Shown here: in pieces, positions 16,160 to 25,082 of the stretch
Numbering within the stretch: the stretch's first letter is position 1
How the letters are laid out: the number at the start of each line of letters is the position of its first letter
NCBI GenBank assembly: GCA_022865305.1
Contig: JALHSP010000026.1
Location: forward strand, 186,001 to 250,000
From: Bacteroidales bacterium
GTDB lineage: Bacteria > Bacteroidota > Bacteroidia > Bacteroidales > VadinHA17
Length of the DNA: 64,000 nucleotides
Direction of reading: 5' to 3'
Notes under the pieces: generated by a model
Seen by the model: the letters and a program-made list of their open reading frames with translations, nothing else
What the model was told of the DNA's origin: nothing
Database searches by the model: none
Made by a program: the position numbers and the translations under genes

Positions 16160-16230
16160 CAAGACTGCATGGTTGCAAGATCGCACGATTGCACGATTGC
16201 ATGATTGCACGATTGCATGATCGCAAGACA
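16160..16230. repeat. GCACGATTGCA-type 9-10-nt tandem repeats
   Basis: Between the aldo/keto reductase and the propeller pseudogene lies a run of gcacgattgcatgattgcac-like units with a period of about 9-10 nt, beginning with gcaagatcgcacgattgc. It belongs to the same loose family as 17826, 41490 and 43808. Confidence 0.7.
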
Positions 16231-16314
16231 ATTAAACAAACAGCTTTTAATACGTTGATATTTTAGTAGGGTATTGATCTTGCAGGGCTTATGATTCTCC
16301 GGTAAACCTCTTTC

Positions 16315-17605
16315 CTATTCCCGTCCTATCCTGTACAAATACTTTTGCGTTCTCAATATAACTGAATTTCTTAAAATTGCAGGTGTTGCCCAAATCCCTG
16401 AATCCATTTGATTCTTTGCGATAACTTCATATTTCCGGTCTGCTTTTATTACCAGAACCTCCCCTTTAACAGAGAAGAACCAGATATTACCATTTACATA
16501 TATTGGTGAGGCGTCATAATTTGACGTCATGTGTACTGACCAGATTTCTTCTCATGTCGCTGCATCAAGGCACATGAGAATGTTTCTGGTATTTACGGTA
16601 TATATCAATCCGTCTTTAATTACAGGTGTCAGGCATTGGTTTCGTGACAGTTCATCCCGTTTTTTCCAAAGTACATTTGTACTGGTTATATCTCCATTGC
16701 CGTCGGGATTAACCGCCAGTAATTCTGTAAAGTTGGTACCGTCACCGGAAATCATGTATCCGGTGTACCAGAATACTACTCCTTTTTCTGTAAAGGGCAT
16801 AGCTATTGTCGATTCGGCTCCATCCACCACTCTCCATATTTCCTTGCCGGTATTGGGTTCGTAAGCTATGCAGACGGCGGAACCGTTGGAGATCAACATA
16901 TCGCGTCCTTTTACATTTATTATTATTGGGGTTATATATGCTTTTCTGCCGATTTTCGTTATCGGTTCATAAGGCTCTGCAGGTCTGTCACTTCTCCAGA
17001 TCAGCTTACCGTTCGATTTATCGAGAGCAACGATATACCTGAAATCAGTACCTTCGAAGTGAAGAATGAGAAGGTTTTTATAAATTACAGGTGATGACGC
17101 CGGACCCTGAATGTGCTTACATTTGAAATCAGTACGTTTCCACACGATTGAACCATTTGCAGTATTTATGCAGGCTGTCCCCATGCTTCCGTAATGAACA
17201 TATACAAAGCCCTTTTCGATACATGGTGTAGGAGAGGCAAAAGTATTTAAAGAGTGCTTCCCTTCAACTTCATCGGGAGTAAAAACCTTTATATCATAAA
17301 TTATTTCCCCGGTTTGAAAATTGATGCAAACAGCATAAAGGCTCCTTCCCATCAGATTTTGCTGTAGTTACCCATATCTGATTGTTATATACAACAGGCG
17401 AAGAATAGCCATTGTCATGAATTTGAGTTTTCCATTTTATGTTGGATTCATCCCATTTCAGCGGGATATTATCAGTTACTGCTATACTGTTCAGATTGCT
17501 TCCTCTGAAGTGAGTCCAGTTACTATCCTGAGAACTGGCTTGTTTAGGGCCAAAAGGAAATGCAATAAAGAAGAAGCAAAAAAGGTGTAAGGGTTTTGAA
17601 ATCAT
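16315..17605 (-). pseudogene. PQQ-like beta-propeller gene with frameshift and nonsense codon
   Basis: A signal peptide (MISKPLHLFCFFFIAFPFG) and WTHFRGSNLNSIAVTD open a BamB/PQQ-type propeller. Propeller blades are seen as NGSIVWKRTD, NGKLIWRSDR and TGKEIWRVVD. Two lesions are visible. First, at a GGG run (plus strand 17348-17350) the frame shifts; removing one G restores TTAKSDGRSLYAVCINFQTG. Second, at 16552-16554 a TGA replaces the Gly of the expected CLDAATGEEIW, and the same frame then continues with EEIWSVHMTSNYDASPIYVN to a TAG at 16315. Both would be repaired by single-base changes. It is therefore a recent pseudogene or a site of sequencing error. Confidence 0.82.
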
Positions 17606-18158
17606 ATAAAGCTATTTTAACTATTAAAAAACCTCATCCCAAATAAAAGGAAATTTCACCAATTCCCTGCCTGCCGGCCTTGCTCCGCCGAAGCGGCTAC
17701 GCGAAGGCGATGCAGGCAGGTGCCACCGGGAATTGGACATGTTACAAAGAACGATGGGGAGAAGGGGAGAAGAGCTCATGGCTCATAGCTCGTGGCTCGT
17801 AGCTTATAGCTCGTGACAACCTATAAGACCTGCAAAAGCTGCAAGACCTGCAAGACTGGCAAGACCTGCAAGACTGGCAAGACCTGCATGATTTGCATGA
17901 CTTGCACGATACACGACCTGAAGTTTGAGGCGTAGGCGAAAATCCCGGTAATAATTGAACAGGCAAAAAATTTTAATAGCCAGAACTATTATTTTAGTTT
18001 AATTTTACCTAACTTTATAGATTATTAATGTATTCTATTGACAACCATGTCGCTTTAGTTTAAAGTATTACCAGAATAAATATTGTTAATTGATAACAAT
18101 ATATCTGCATGAAGTACGATTTATAAATACCGAACCGAATCTTCCAAAACCTCTTTCG
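17606..18158. repeat. Intergenic repeat mosaic
   Basis: No gene. It contains the CTGCCTGCC inverted repeat with a tccgccgaagcgg insert (17658-17720), gtgccaccgggaattggaca (17720-17739, again at 23296), a ggggagaaggggaga tract, a tandem of ctcatagctcgtggctcg units (17773-17816) and a long CTGCAAGAC-type tandem run (17826-17915). The last 150 bp are AT-rich and probably hold the promoter of the efflux operon; TAACTTTA near 18010 is one mismatch from a -7 box. Confidence 0.7.
17826..17915 (+). repeat. CTGCAAGAC(C/T)GG tandem repeat array
   Basis: About nine degenerate units of 9-10 nt (cctgcaaaag, ctgcaagacctgcaagactg and so on). In the minus frame it encodes a CKSCRSCQSC pattern, which is an artefact of the period. 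There are no spacers, so it is not CRISPR. Confidence 0.8.
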
Positions 18159-19442
18159 ATGAAGGTTGTTTTGTTTGTCTCCTTACTTTTCACCTTTTGG
18201 CTTTTATCCTGTACTGGAAATAAAGATAACAGGGTAATTACTTTCCAGCTAAGCAAATCAGATTATATAGAAAAGATAAATGTTCCAGGGACAGTTCGGG
18301 CGGTAGTCAACTTTCCTGTTATGCCACCCAGAAGGATGTTTGGTCAGATGACAATTGTGCGACTTGCACCTGATGGGGCATTTGTAAAAAAGGGAGATAC
18401 AATCTGTGTCCTCTCTGAAACTGCACTGGAATCTATGTATCAGGAAATGCTGACCTCCATTGAAACCCTGGAGGCAGAATTGAAAAAAACGGCGGCCGAC
18501 AACCAGCTTAATATTGCACTTCTTGAGGCCAATCTTGCAACAAGCGAAGCTCAGCAGAAAATATCTTCTCTTGATTCACTGCAGATGAAGTTCGCAACAG
18601 AAGTGCAAAAGAAACTGCTTGAGCTTGAAATGAAGAAGGCTATGATTGAAAAACAGAAGACAGAGAGAAAGCTGGCTGCCACTAAAACGATCGGCGAGAC
18701 AGATATAAGGCAGAAGAAAGCAAGGATCATCCAGGAGAAAACCAAGGCCCAGACATATGCTGACCAGATCAATTCGATGACCATTATAGCACAAAGAGAT
18801 GGAATAGTTATGCGGACCGAATCTCCAACCTTCAGTATAATGAGTTCCCAGGGAACTGGAACATTTGGTGGACCATTGAGAGAAGGAAGTGTTCTTTTAT
18901 TAAATACTCCAGTGTTGCAGTTTCCTGATCTTAGCAAAATGGAGGTATCAGCTGATGTAGCAGAAGCAGACTTCAAAAAGATAGAAAGAGGGCAGAAAGT
19001 AATCATAACAGTGGATGCAGCAAAAAAGCTTGTTACAACCGGTAAGGTAAACAGGAAAAGTCTTGCAAGCAGCGCTACCCAGAGGTATTCTCGTTCAAAA
19101 GTAAAGCTCTATGAAGTTATAATTGATGTTGACAGCTGTCATTCGAAGATAAAACCAGGCCTCAGTGCAGATTGTGAGATCATTCTGAGAGAGGCAAGGG
19201 ATACTCTTTTTGTTCCAACACTTGCCATTTTTGAGAGGGATAGCACCAAGGTGGTCTATGTATTGGGGAAAAAAGACTTCATACCTGTAAAAGTAGAGAC
19301 CGGATCATCAGGAAGTTCTTATACAATAATAACAAACGGCCTTAAAGGTGATGAAACAATTGCCTTATCAGAACCACCAAACAGTCTGATTATTCCTGAA
19401 AAAGAGGGCGCAGATACAATCAAAAACCGTAATCTTAAATAA
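18159..19442 (+). CDS. Membrane-fusion (periplasmic adaptor) lipoprotein 1
   Basis: 427 residues from the ATG at 18159, where a lipoprotein signal (VVLFVSLLFTFWLLSCTG) begins; an upstream in-frame ATG at 18090 has no signal. The order is that of HlyD/MacA adaptors: half a lipoyl domain with LAPDGAFVKKGDTICVL, a long coiled-coil hairpin (about residues 85-215, rich in E/K/Q), the second half (IIAQRDGIVMRTES), a beta-barrel (LSKMEVSADVAEADFKKI, GQKVIITVDA) and a membrane-proximal domain (ITNGLKGDETIALSEPP). It would link an inner-membrane transporter to an outer-membrane channel. The stop abuts the ATG of the next adaptor with no gap. Confidence 0.88.
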   Translation: MKVVLFVSLLFTFWLLSCTGNKDNRVITFQLSKSDYIEKINVPGTVRAVVNFPVMPPRRMFGQMTIVRLAPDGAFVKKGDTICVLSETALESMYQEMLTSIETLEAELKKTAADNQLNIALLEANLATSEAQQKISSLDSLQMKFATEVQKKLLELEMKKAMIEKQKTERKLAATKTIGETDIRQKKARIIQEKTKAQTYADQINSMTIIAQRDGIVMRTESPTFSIMSSQGTGTFGGPLREGSVLLLNTPVLQFPDLSKMEVSADVAEADFKKIERGQKVIITVDAAKKLVTTGKVNRKSLASSATQRYSRSKVKLYEVIIDVDSCHSKIKPGLSADCEIILREARDTLFVPTLAIFERDSTKVVYVLGKKDFIPVKVETGSSGSSYTIITNGLKGDETIALSEPPNSLIIPEKEGADTIKNRNLK

Positions 19443-20690
19443 ATGATAAAAAGAATAATACTCCCATTATTAATAATCCTGGCATCTTGCAGGGGGAAAG
19501 AGGTTTCAGATGTCCAGGTGACCGCAGTTAAAAGAGGAACCTTCCTGGAGGAGCTGACGGAGCAGGGCACTGTCAAAGCTGTTAATTCAATTTCTATTTC
19601 AGCTCCTGCTATATCGTCCCGGTATGGTGCAATGAAACTAGCCAGGATCGTTGAAGACGGAGAGGAGGTTGAAAAAGGTGATACTATAATGATATTTGAT
19701 CCTTCAGAGATTAAAAGAGCTATTATTCAGGCTGAACAGCAGCTTGAAATTGCAAAAGCAGAGTATGTGAAGCTGAAATCAACACAGCAATCAGAGATAG
19801 AGGACCTTGAAGCCGACCTTGAACTAGCCCATATTTCACAGGAGATCTCAAAGATAAATTTCGAAACAGCCGGATATGAACCTGAGGCAACAAAAAAGGA
19901 GATAAAGCTGAAGCTGGAATCTGCCACAATTGCACTTAACAGGACACAGGAACAGATCGAAAACAAAAAAGTGATCCACAGGGAGGACCTGCTTCAGAAA
20001 TCACTGACTATCAAACAACTCACATCTACACTAGCGGATGCAAACAGCTCAATGAACAACCTTTTTGTTGTAAGTCCTGCCAAAGGAATTGCAATAAAGG
20101 AAATGAACTGGAACACTGACCAGAAATGGGCAGCAGGCGACCAGCCCTATTCCGGTTCAAGGCTTATTGAGCTTCCTGATCTTTCGGAAATGATGGCTGA
20201 AGTAAAAATAAATGAAGTGGATGTATCAAAAGTTCTGCCCGCTCAGAAAGTGGAGATACGTCCGGATGCTTACTCAGATTCCGTATTTACCGGGAAAATT
20301 GAATCGATAGCTAACCTTGCCCAGAATAAGGATTACAAATCAAAAATAAAGATCTTCCCGGTCCAGATCAGAATAGACGGTCAGAGTAAAACACTCCTTC
20401 CCGGACTAACAGTCAGCTGTAAGATCATTGTCAGCGAGATTCCTGATGTCCTTTATGTTCCTCTTGAATCACTTTTCAATGAGCAGGGGATGGATTATGT
20501 CTATATAAAATCAGGCTCAGGATTTAAACGTCGCGATATTAAAACCGGTGCCATTAATACCGATTATGCCATTGTGACCGAAGGCCTTGATGAGAATGAT
20601 TTAATTGCACTTTCCAATCCGTTCCTGAAAAAGGAAGAGGTGATGGAAAAGAAAACGAATGGGAACAATAAGACAGCAGTACCCAGATAA
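19443..20690 (+). CDS. Membrane-fusion lipoprotein 2
   Basis: 415 residues, starting directly after the stop of adaptor 1. Lipoprotein signal LPLLIILASCRGKE. The lipoyl half (LARIVEDGEEVEKGDTIMIF), an alpha-helical hairpin of about 100 residues, the return strand with VVSPAKGIAIKEMNW, then DLSEMMAEVKINEVDVSKV and a C-terminal VYIKSGSGFKRRDIKTG all match the MacA/HlyD order. It is a clear paralogue of its two neighbours, diverged enough to be an old duplication. The three may form mixed rings or serve different steps; sequence does not decide. Confidence 0.88.
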   Translation: MIKRIILPLLIILASCRGKEVSDVQVTAVKRGTFLEELTEQGTVKAVNSISISAPAISSRYGAMKLARIVEDGEEVEKGDTIMIFDPSEIKRAIIQAEQQLEIAKAEYVKLKSTQQSEIEDLEADLELAHISQEISKINFETAGYEPEATKKEIKLKLESATIALNRTQEQIENKKVIHREDLLQKSLTIKQLTSTLADANSSMNNLFVVSPAKGIAIKEMNWNTDQKWAAGDQPYSGSRLIELPDLSEMMAEVKINEVDVSKVLPAQKVEIRPDAYSDSVFTGKIESIANLAQNKDYKSKIKIFPVQIRIDGQSKTLLPGLTVSCKIIVSEIPDVLYVPLESLFNEQGMDYVYIKSGSGFKRRDIKTGAINTDYAIVTEGLDENDLIALSNPFLKKEEVMEKKTNGNNKTAVPR

Positions 20691-20715
20691 AGCCAAACCA
20701 TAAGGAAAGCCAGAC

Positions 20716-21960
20716 ATGAAAATAATCTCCTTATTTATTAAAATCCTGCAGAAAAAATTTATGCCATATCTGTTAATAACGGTTCTTTTCCTGTTGCCGG
20801 TCTCATGTAACAAAAAACAGGGCAGCGGATACTCGGTATTAAAAGGACCCTTCAGACAATCGGTTATTGAAACCGGAGAACTGCAGGCTGTAAATGCTTC
20901 CACCCTGAGTATGCCAAGGATAAACTATATATATGGCTACAATTTTAAGATCGTCGGTCTTGCTGAACATGGCAAAGATGTTCATAAAGGCGATCCGGTG
21001 ATAAATGTAGATCCTTCATCTGTTCAGAAATATATTATCGAAAAGAGAGAATCTCTTGAAAATGAAATAGCATCAGCAAACAAGCTGAAAGCCCAGCTCA
21101 TCAACAACCTGCAGGATCTTAAGGCACAGCTCAGAAATGAACAAGCCTCCTATGAAATAAAAAAGCTCGAAATGCAAAGTTCAGCTTTTGAAACTCCAGG
21201 CAAAAGAAAAGTGATAGAACTTGAATTCCGCCAGTCTGAAATAAAGCTTAACAAAATAAAGAGAAATCTTGAACTGAGGCCGAAGCTCGACAGCCTCGAT
21301 TACCGCATCCAGCAGATAAAAGTAAAACAGAAAGAGAATGAGCTGAAGGCTGCACAGGAGACCTTGAATCTGATGACTGTTTATAGTCCTCTTGACGGAA
21401 TCTTCGTGATCGATGTGAACTATAGAACAGGCCAGCCAATCAAAGTTGGTGATGAAGTTTATCTTGGCAATCCGGTTGCAAAGATCCCGGATATCAGGAC
21501 AATGAAGGTAAAAGGAATTGTACTGGAAAATGACATAAGTAAGATAAAACCAGGTCAGAATGTTATTGTCAGACTTGATGCTCTGCCCTCTGTTCCTTTT
21601 CATGGTCAAATAAATAATTTAGGTAAGGTGTGTGTTGAACAGGATAATAAAAAAGTATTTCTGACAGAAGTACTTATATCAGAATCTGATCTGAGACTTA
21701 AACCCGGAATGACAGTCAGCTGCGAATATATAACCTATGAAGGTGAGGATGAATTTTATGTTCCCAACAACTGTATCCTCGAGGAAAATAAACACTTCTA
21801 TCTTTTTACCAGGAAGAGAGGAAAAATAAGAAAGACTGAAGTAAAGACAGGACCCTCAAACAACATGTATACCATTGTTTCAGGCGATCTGAAATCAGGA
21901 CAGGCTCTTGAACTTCCGGAAAATATATTAACAAGTAAAAAGTCTGACTATGCAGATTAA
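20716..21960 (+). CDS. Membrane-fusion lipoprotein 3
   Basis: 414 residues from the ATG at 20716 (an internal ATG at residue 16 is an alternative). Signal and lipobox: MPYLLITVLFLLPVSCNKK. The lipoyl half (VGLAEHGKDVHKGDPVINV), a long hairpin rich in K/E/Q (about 105-215), the return strand VYSPLDGIFVIDVNY, then a beta-barrel (TMKVKGIVLENDISKIKPG) and the distal domain. It overlaps the permease gene by 11 nt, so this adaptor is the one most tightly coupled to the transporter. Confidence 0.88.
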   Translation: MKIISLFIKILQKKFMPYLLITVLFLLPVSCNKKQGSGYSVLKGPFRQSVIETGELQAVNASTLSMPRINYIYGYNFKIVGLAEHGKDVHKGDPVINVDPSSVQKYIIEKRESLENEIASANKLKAQLINNLQDLKAQLRNEQASYEIKKLEMQSSAFETPGKRKVIELEFRQSEIKLNKIKRNLELRPKLDSLDYRIQQIKVKQKENELKAAQETLNLMTVYSPLDGIFVIDVNYRTGQPIKVGDEVYLGNPVAKIPDIRTMKVKGIVLENDISKIKPGQNVIVRLDALPSVPFHGQINNLGKVCVEQDNKKVFLTEVLISESDLRLKPGMTVSCEYITYEGEDEFYVPNNCILEENKHFYLFTRKRGKIRKTEVKTGPSNNMYTIVSGDLKSGQALELPENILTSKKSDYAD

Positions 21961-23188
21961 AGAAAGTTTAAGAATTGCACTCTTTGGACTGCGCGATCAT
22001 AAATTCAGATCATTTCTGACAATGCTTGGCATTATTTTCGGAACAGCTTCAGTCATTACTATGATATCGATAGGTGAAGGGGCAAAAAAACAGGCTATGA
22101 CAAAATATCAGGATCTTGGAGTCAGCAATATTATTATCCGCGACAAAGACCTTACAGATGCCGATCTTGAAACGGTTCGGACAAAATTTTCTCAGGGATT
22201 ATCGCTCGATGATACAAGAGCGATACGTGAAATTGTTCCGGGGGTTGCAGGAGTAGCTCCGCAATCAGAGGCTAAGCTCGATGCAATGTATGAGGATAAA
22301 TCTGCAAAAGCTACAGTAATTGGCGTAACTCCTGAAGTGACAAATATCCTGAATTACAGGGTGGATAAGGGGACTTTTATAGACAGGGATCATTACGACA
22401 GGCAGCTGAAAGTTTGTGTGCTGGGTGCAAATATTGCCCGTGAGCTTTTTAGTTATGAGGACCCGCTGGGCAGGAATATTAAACTTGGTGACCAGTGGTT
22501 CGAAGTTACCGGAGTTCTTAAGACAAAGGCTCTCTTCACCGAAACTGTCGGAGAGCTGGCAGCCCGCGACCTGAATAATGATGTTTATATTCCCCTTTCA
22601 ACATTCGGGAAAAGGATTCCAAAGTCAAACATACTTTTAAGCGAGTTGAAGCAGGCAACCATCAAACTCGAAAGCTCTGAAATGTTAATAGAGTCTGCCG
22701 ATGTCATAAAGAGTATTCTGACACGACGCCATTTCAACAACGATGATTTCAGCATAATAATTCCTTATGAGCTGATGGAACAGGAGAAACGTGAAAGCCG
22801 TATTTACAACCTTCTGCTTGCCTCTATAGCAGCAATTTCACTTATAGTAGGGGGAATAGGTATAATGAATATAATGCTTGCTTCTGTTATGGAACGAACG
22901 CAGGAAATAGGTATCAGGCGAGCAGTCGGGGGACGAAGATCTGACATCATGGGTCAGTTTGTAACAGAGGCAATGGCCATGAGCATCACCGGAGGTTTGA
23001 TCGGAGTTTTTCTGGGAATTGTACTTTCTCTGGGAATTGGTCTCTTAACTGAGGTTAAAACTAATCTTACACTTTACTCGATATTCATTGCATTCGGTTT
23101 TTCAGTAGTTGTCGGGATCACCTTTGGTTACCTTCCTGCAAAAAGAGCAGCTGATCTTAAGCCAATAGAATCGATCAGGCATGAATAG
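21950..23188 (+). CDS. MacB/FtsX-type ABC transporter permease
   Basis: 412 residues. One N-terminal membrane helix (FRSFLTMLGIIFGTASVITM), a MacB-type periplasmic core (about 40-275), then three helices at the C-terminus including LLLASIAAISLIVGGIGIMNIMLASV. The MERTQEIGIRRAVGGRR coupling helix is the site where a MacB-family ATPase docks. There is no ATPase domain in this protein and none in the adjacent genes, so an ATPase must be encoded elsewhere. With three adaptors it would form a MacAB-like export system; the cargo (lipid, peptide or drug) is unknown. Confidence 0.92.
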   Translation: MQIKESLRIALFGLRDHKFRSFLTMLGIIFGTASVITMISIGEGAKKQAMTKYQDLGVSNIIIRDKDLTDADLETVRTKFSQGLSLDDTRAIREIVPGVAGVAPQSEAKLDAMYEDKSAKATVIGVTPEVTNILNYRVDKGTFIDRDHYDRQLKVCVLGANIARELFSYEDPLGRNIKLGDQWFEVTGVLKTKALFTETVGELAARDLNNDVYIPLSTFGKRIPKSNILLSELKQATIKLESSEMLIESADVIKSILTRRHFNNDDFSIIIPYELMEQEKRESRIYNLLLASIAAISLIVGGIGIMNIMLASVMERTQEIGIRRAVGGRRSDIMGQFVTEAMAMSITGGLIGVFLGIVLSLGIGLLTEVKTNLTLYSIFIAFGFSVVVGITFGYLPAKRAADLKPIESIRHE

Positions 23189-23247
23189 TTTAACTAATAA
23201 AGCACCTGACAAAATCCATCAACAGCTGCATTACCTTCCAAAATACT

Positions 23248-23315
23248 AAATCCCGCATGGTATTGGTCCTGCGGGATTTGTGGTTTAGGGATGTAGTGCC
23301 ACCGGGAATCGGACA
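23248..23315 (+). repeat. AAATCCCGCA stem element, copy 1
   Basis: Stem aaatcccgca with a 12-nt loop and tgcgggattt, followed by tggtttagggatgtagtgcc. The same stem, the same loop length and a related flank are at 33372-33422. Confidence 0.75.
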
Positions 23316-23544
23316 GTATATGAGAAAAAAGACATGCTTCATTCGGGCAGGTTTATTCTTACAGTGCCAAATATTCCACAAAGTTTATAAAGTCGAAAGT
23401 TTTTAAAGTTCATAAAGTTTATAAAGTGCAATTAGAATAGAACTCACATGACCTGCACGACATACATGATTTACAATTTGAAGAGCGGATAACCATTAGG
23501 AGGAGACTAAGGGACGGAGGAACGGAGAGACTTCGGGATCACAT

Positions 23545-23580
23545 GTTGAGGAATCCCGCCCTGCGGGATAAACTCCACAA
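23545..23580 (+). repeat. REP-like hairpin, copy 3
   Basis: Begins ttgaggaatcccgccctgcg and continues ggataaactcc. First stem only. It lies 20 bp from the end of the HicB-like gene. Confidence 0.65.
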
Positions 23581-23600
23581 CAGATATTAACGCATAAGAA

Positions 23601-23969
23601 TTATTTCTGTTTTTTTGGATTCAGGTAATCCTGCAAATCATCTATTGTTAATCCCATGGTTCTGAGATTGTTCTTAATTATAAACAGAGGAACAGGTTTT
23701 TTATCAAGACTCTTTTTTATTTTCCAGCCAAGCTTCTTTAAATCTTCAGCCAGAGTGCCTTTGTTCATAGTATATCTGAAATACTCCGATAAGGTTACTT
23801 TAAAGGATCTTTCAGCCTCGGCAGCCGTAGGTCCATATCTGCTCAGATCTAAAGCCGGACAATACGCAATAACATTATTGCCATCTTCGAATTCTATCAA
23901 AGGCAACCTGCATCCAATCTTATTCTTTCCATTAGCCCATTTCCCCGTAACCGTTCCTTTTTGTGACAT
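23601..23969 (-). CDS. Solo HicB-like antitoxin-fold protein
   Basis: 122 residues. The middle reads LPLIEFEDGNNVIAYCPALD followed by LSRYGPTAAEAERSFKVTLSEYFRYT, the HicB pattern of a partly degraded RNase-H-like sheet with the conserved ..Y.P.LD.....G.T..EA.... motif. A C-terminal basic helix (KKLGWKIKKSLDKK) and the tail LTIDDLQDYLNPKKQK are not a clear ribbon-helix-helix. No HicA-type toxin gene is found within 400 bp on either side. It has its own promoter (23989-24020). It may be a lone regulator or neutralise a distant toxin. Confidence 0.7.
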   Translation of the reverse strand: MSQKGTVTGKWANGKNKIGCRLPLIEFEDGNNVIAYCPALDLSRYGPTAAEAERSFKVTLSEYFRYTMNKGTLAEDLKKLGWKIKKSLDKKPVPLFIIKNNLRTMGLTIDDLQDYLNPKKQK

Positions 23970-23988
23970 CTGTTCTGATTTTATACGA

Positions 23989-24020
23989 CAAAAATATCAA
24001 TAAATACACAATAATTCAAA
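23989..24020 (-). promoter_or_regulatory. Promoter of the HicB-like gene
   Basis: On the minus strand, TTTG (24020-24017), 20 nt, then TATTTTTG (23996-23989), an exact TAnnTTTG -7 box. The predicted leader is only about 13 nt. Confidence 0.6.
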
Positions 24021-24426
24021 AAACGACCTGAAACAAAAGTTAAAAGTCATAGTACCGTTTGAGAGATAAACCCCATAACGAAATGGTTATTAGTTATTAG
24101 TTCCATGTTCCATGTTGACCGATGAACGCTAAACACTCCTCCTTCGCTGCGACCTATACTACAGCCTTCGCTAAAGCTCCGGCTGTCGAAGAAAGCTACG
24201 GAGGGCAATGGGCTCAAAGAGAGAAAAAGTCAGGACCAGGACAAGCCCTTACAGAAGTCCTTACAGAACCTGCAATCTGATAAAAAAATATTAAAAAAGA
24301 AAAATCAAAAGAAAGAAAAGCTTATTTTTGTAAAGAGGGGACTAAGAAGGAAATACTACTTAGGGAATTATATTTCTATTATTGCTTATAAGTTTTGAAT
24401 TTATTAACCAATAAATATATGAGCTT
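24021..24426. other. Intergenic region without a gene
   Basis: Contains an inverted repeat region around ctccttcgctgcgacc...gaagaaagctacggagg (24140-24205), like the tccgcc/ggcgga segments elsewhere, then AT-rich DNA. TATTTTTG at 24323-24330 could be a -7 box for the lipoprotein gene at 24427, but no good -33 TTTG precedes it. Confidence 0.5.
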
Positions 24427-25008
24427 ATGAAAACTTTGAATTTCAGGTTGCTGGCAATTATACTTGCCTCGTTTATATTAATTCCGGGTTGTAAGGATAA
24501 AGACGAGAAAGAAGTATCGAAATTTGTTGGGAATTTTGTCATCAGTGAAGCTAAACTGGCTGAAGCGTTAACTGTACCTATTGTAGAAGTTCCCGGAAAT
24601 CTTACTGTTCCCGTTGGTACAGATATTACCCAGGCAATACAAACCGCGTTGTTGAGTGCAGTAAACTGTTCTTCTCCTGATAAATCTTATGTGGAGTTAA
24701 GGGAAGATTTTTCAATGTATTTCAGCTGCGAAGGATTAAATCCATTAAATGCCGGCACCTGGGAAGAAGTGTCTGCTACATCATTAAAACTGAACATGAA
24801 TAGTGCTGCTATTCCATCCTTGCCTACCGGATTTGTTTTAACGGTAACAGATATTGTGAAAGTTACAGGCGGATTGACCGGGATAACCAGTGTGCCATTA
24901 CCAAAGGCGATGATTGCAGGCATGATTGCTTCTATGCAATTAACCTTAAGTCCCTCTGCACCTGATATTTTTATGGTAAAAATTTCAATAGAATTCACGA
25001 AGAAATGA
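24427..25008 (+). CDS. Small lipoprotein of unknown function
   Basis: 193 residues. The lipoprotein signal is clear (LAIILASFILIPGCKDKDEK), giving a mature protein anchored at Cys22. The remainder is a beta-rich secreted domain with no motif I recognise; notable are a long Thr/Val-rich stretch and a C-terminal strand PDIFMVKISIEFTKK. Two Cys (in VNCSSPDKS and YFSCEG) could form a disulfide. It is convergent with the TonB receptor gene and the two share a strong bidirectional terminator. Confidence 0.7.
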   Translation: MKTLNFRLLAIILASFILIPGCKDKDEKEVSKFVGNFVISEAKLAEALTVPIVEVPGNLTVPVGTDITQAIQTALLSAVNCSSPDKSYVELREDFSMYFSCEGLNPLNAGTWEEVSATSLKLNMNSAAIPSLPTGFVLTVTDIVKVTGGLTGITSVPLPKAMIAGMIASMQLTLSPSAPDIFMVKISIEFTKK

Positions 25009-25052
25009 TGTTGCAGAAACTTTCTTGCTGAACTGCATAGTTCTGATTACTG

Positions 25053-25082
25053 ATTAAACCGGCTTTAAAAAGCCGGTTTAAT
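25053..25082. terminator. Bidirectional intrinsic terminator
   Basis: Perfect 14-bp stem attaaaccggcttt (25053-25066) / aaagccggtttaat (25069-25082) with a 2-nt loop, followed by T-rich sequence on the plus strand. It lies between convergent genes, and the stop codon of the TonB receptor (25078-25080) is within the stem. Confidence 0.85.

Larger units (their letters stand above)
23189..23600. repeat. Intergenic repeats after the efflux operon
   Basis: No gene. Holds the 10-bp stem aaatcccgca / tgcgggattt (23248-23257 and 23270-23279), which could end the efflux transcript, a gtgccaccgggaatcggaca segment (23296-23315), a diverged tandem tract (23450-23475) and a REP-like copy (23545-23580). 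Confidence 0.7.

Noticed and set aside
17826-17915. Possible CRISPR array
   Set aside because: The repeats have a 9-10-nt period with no spacers and no cas genes.
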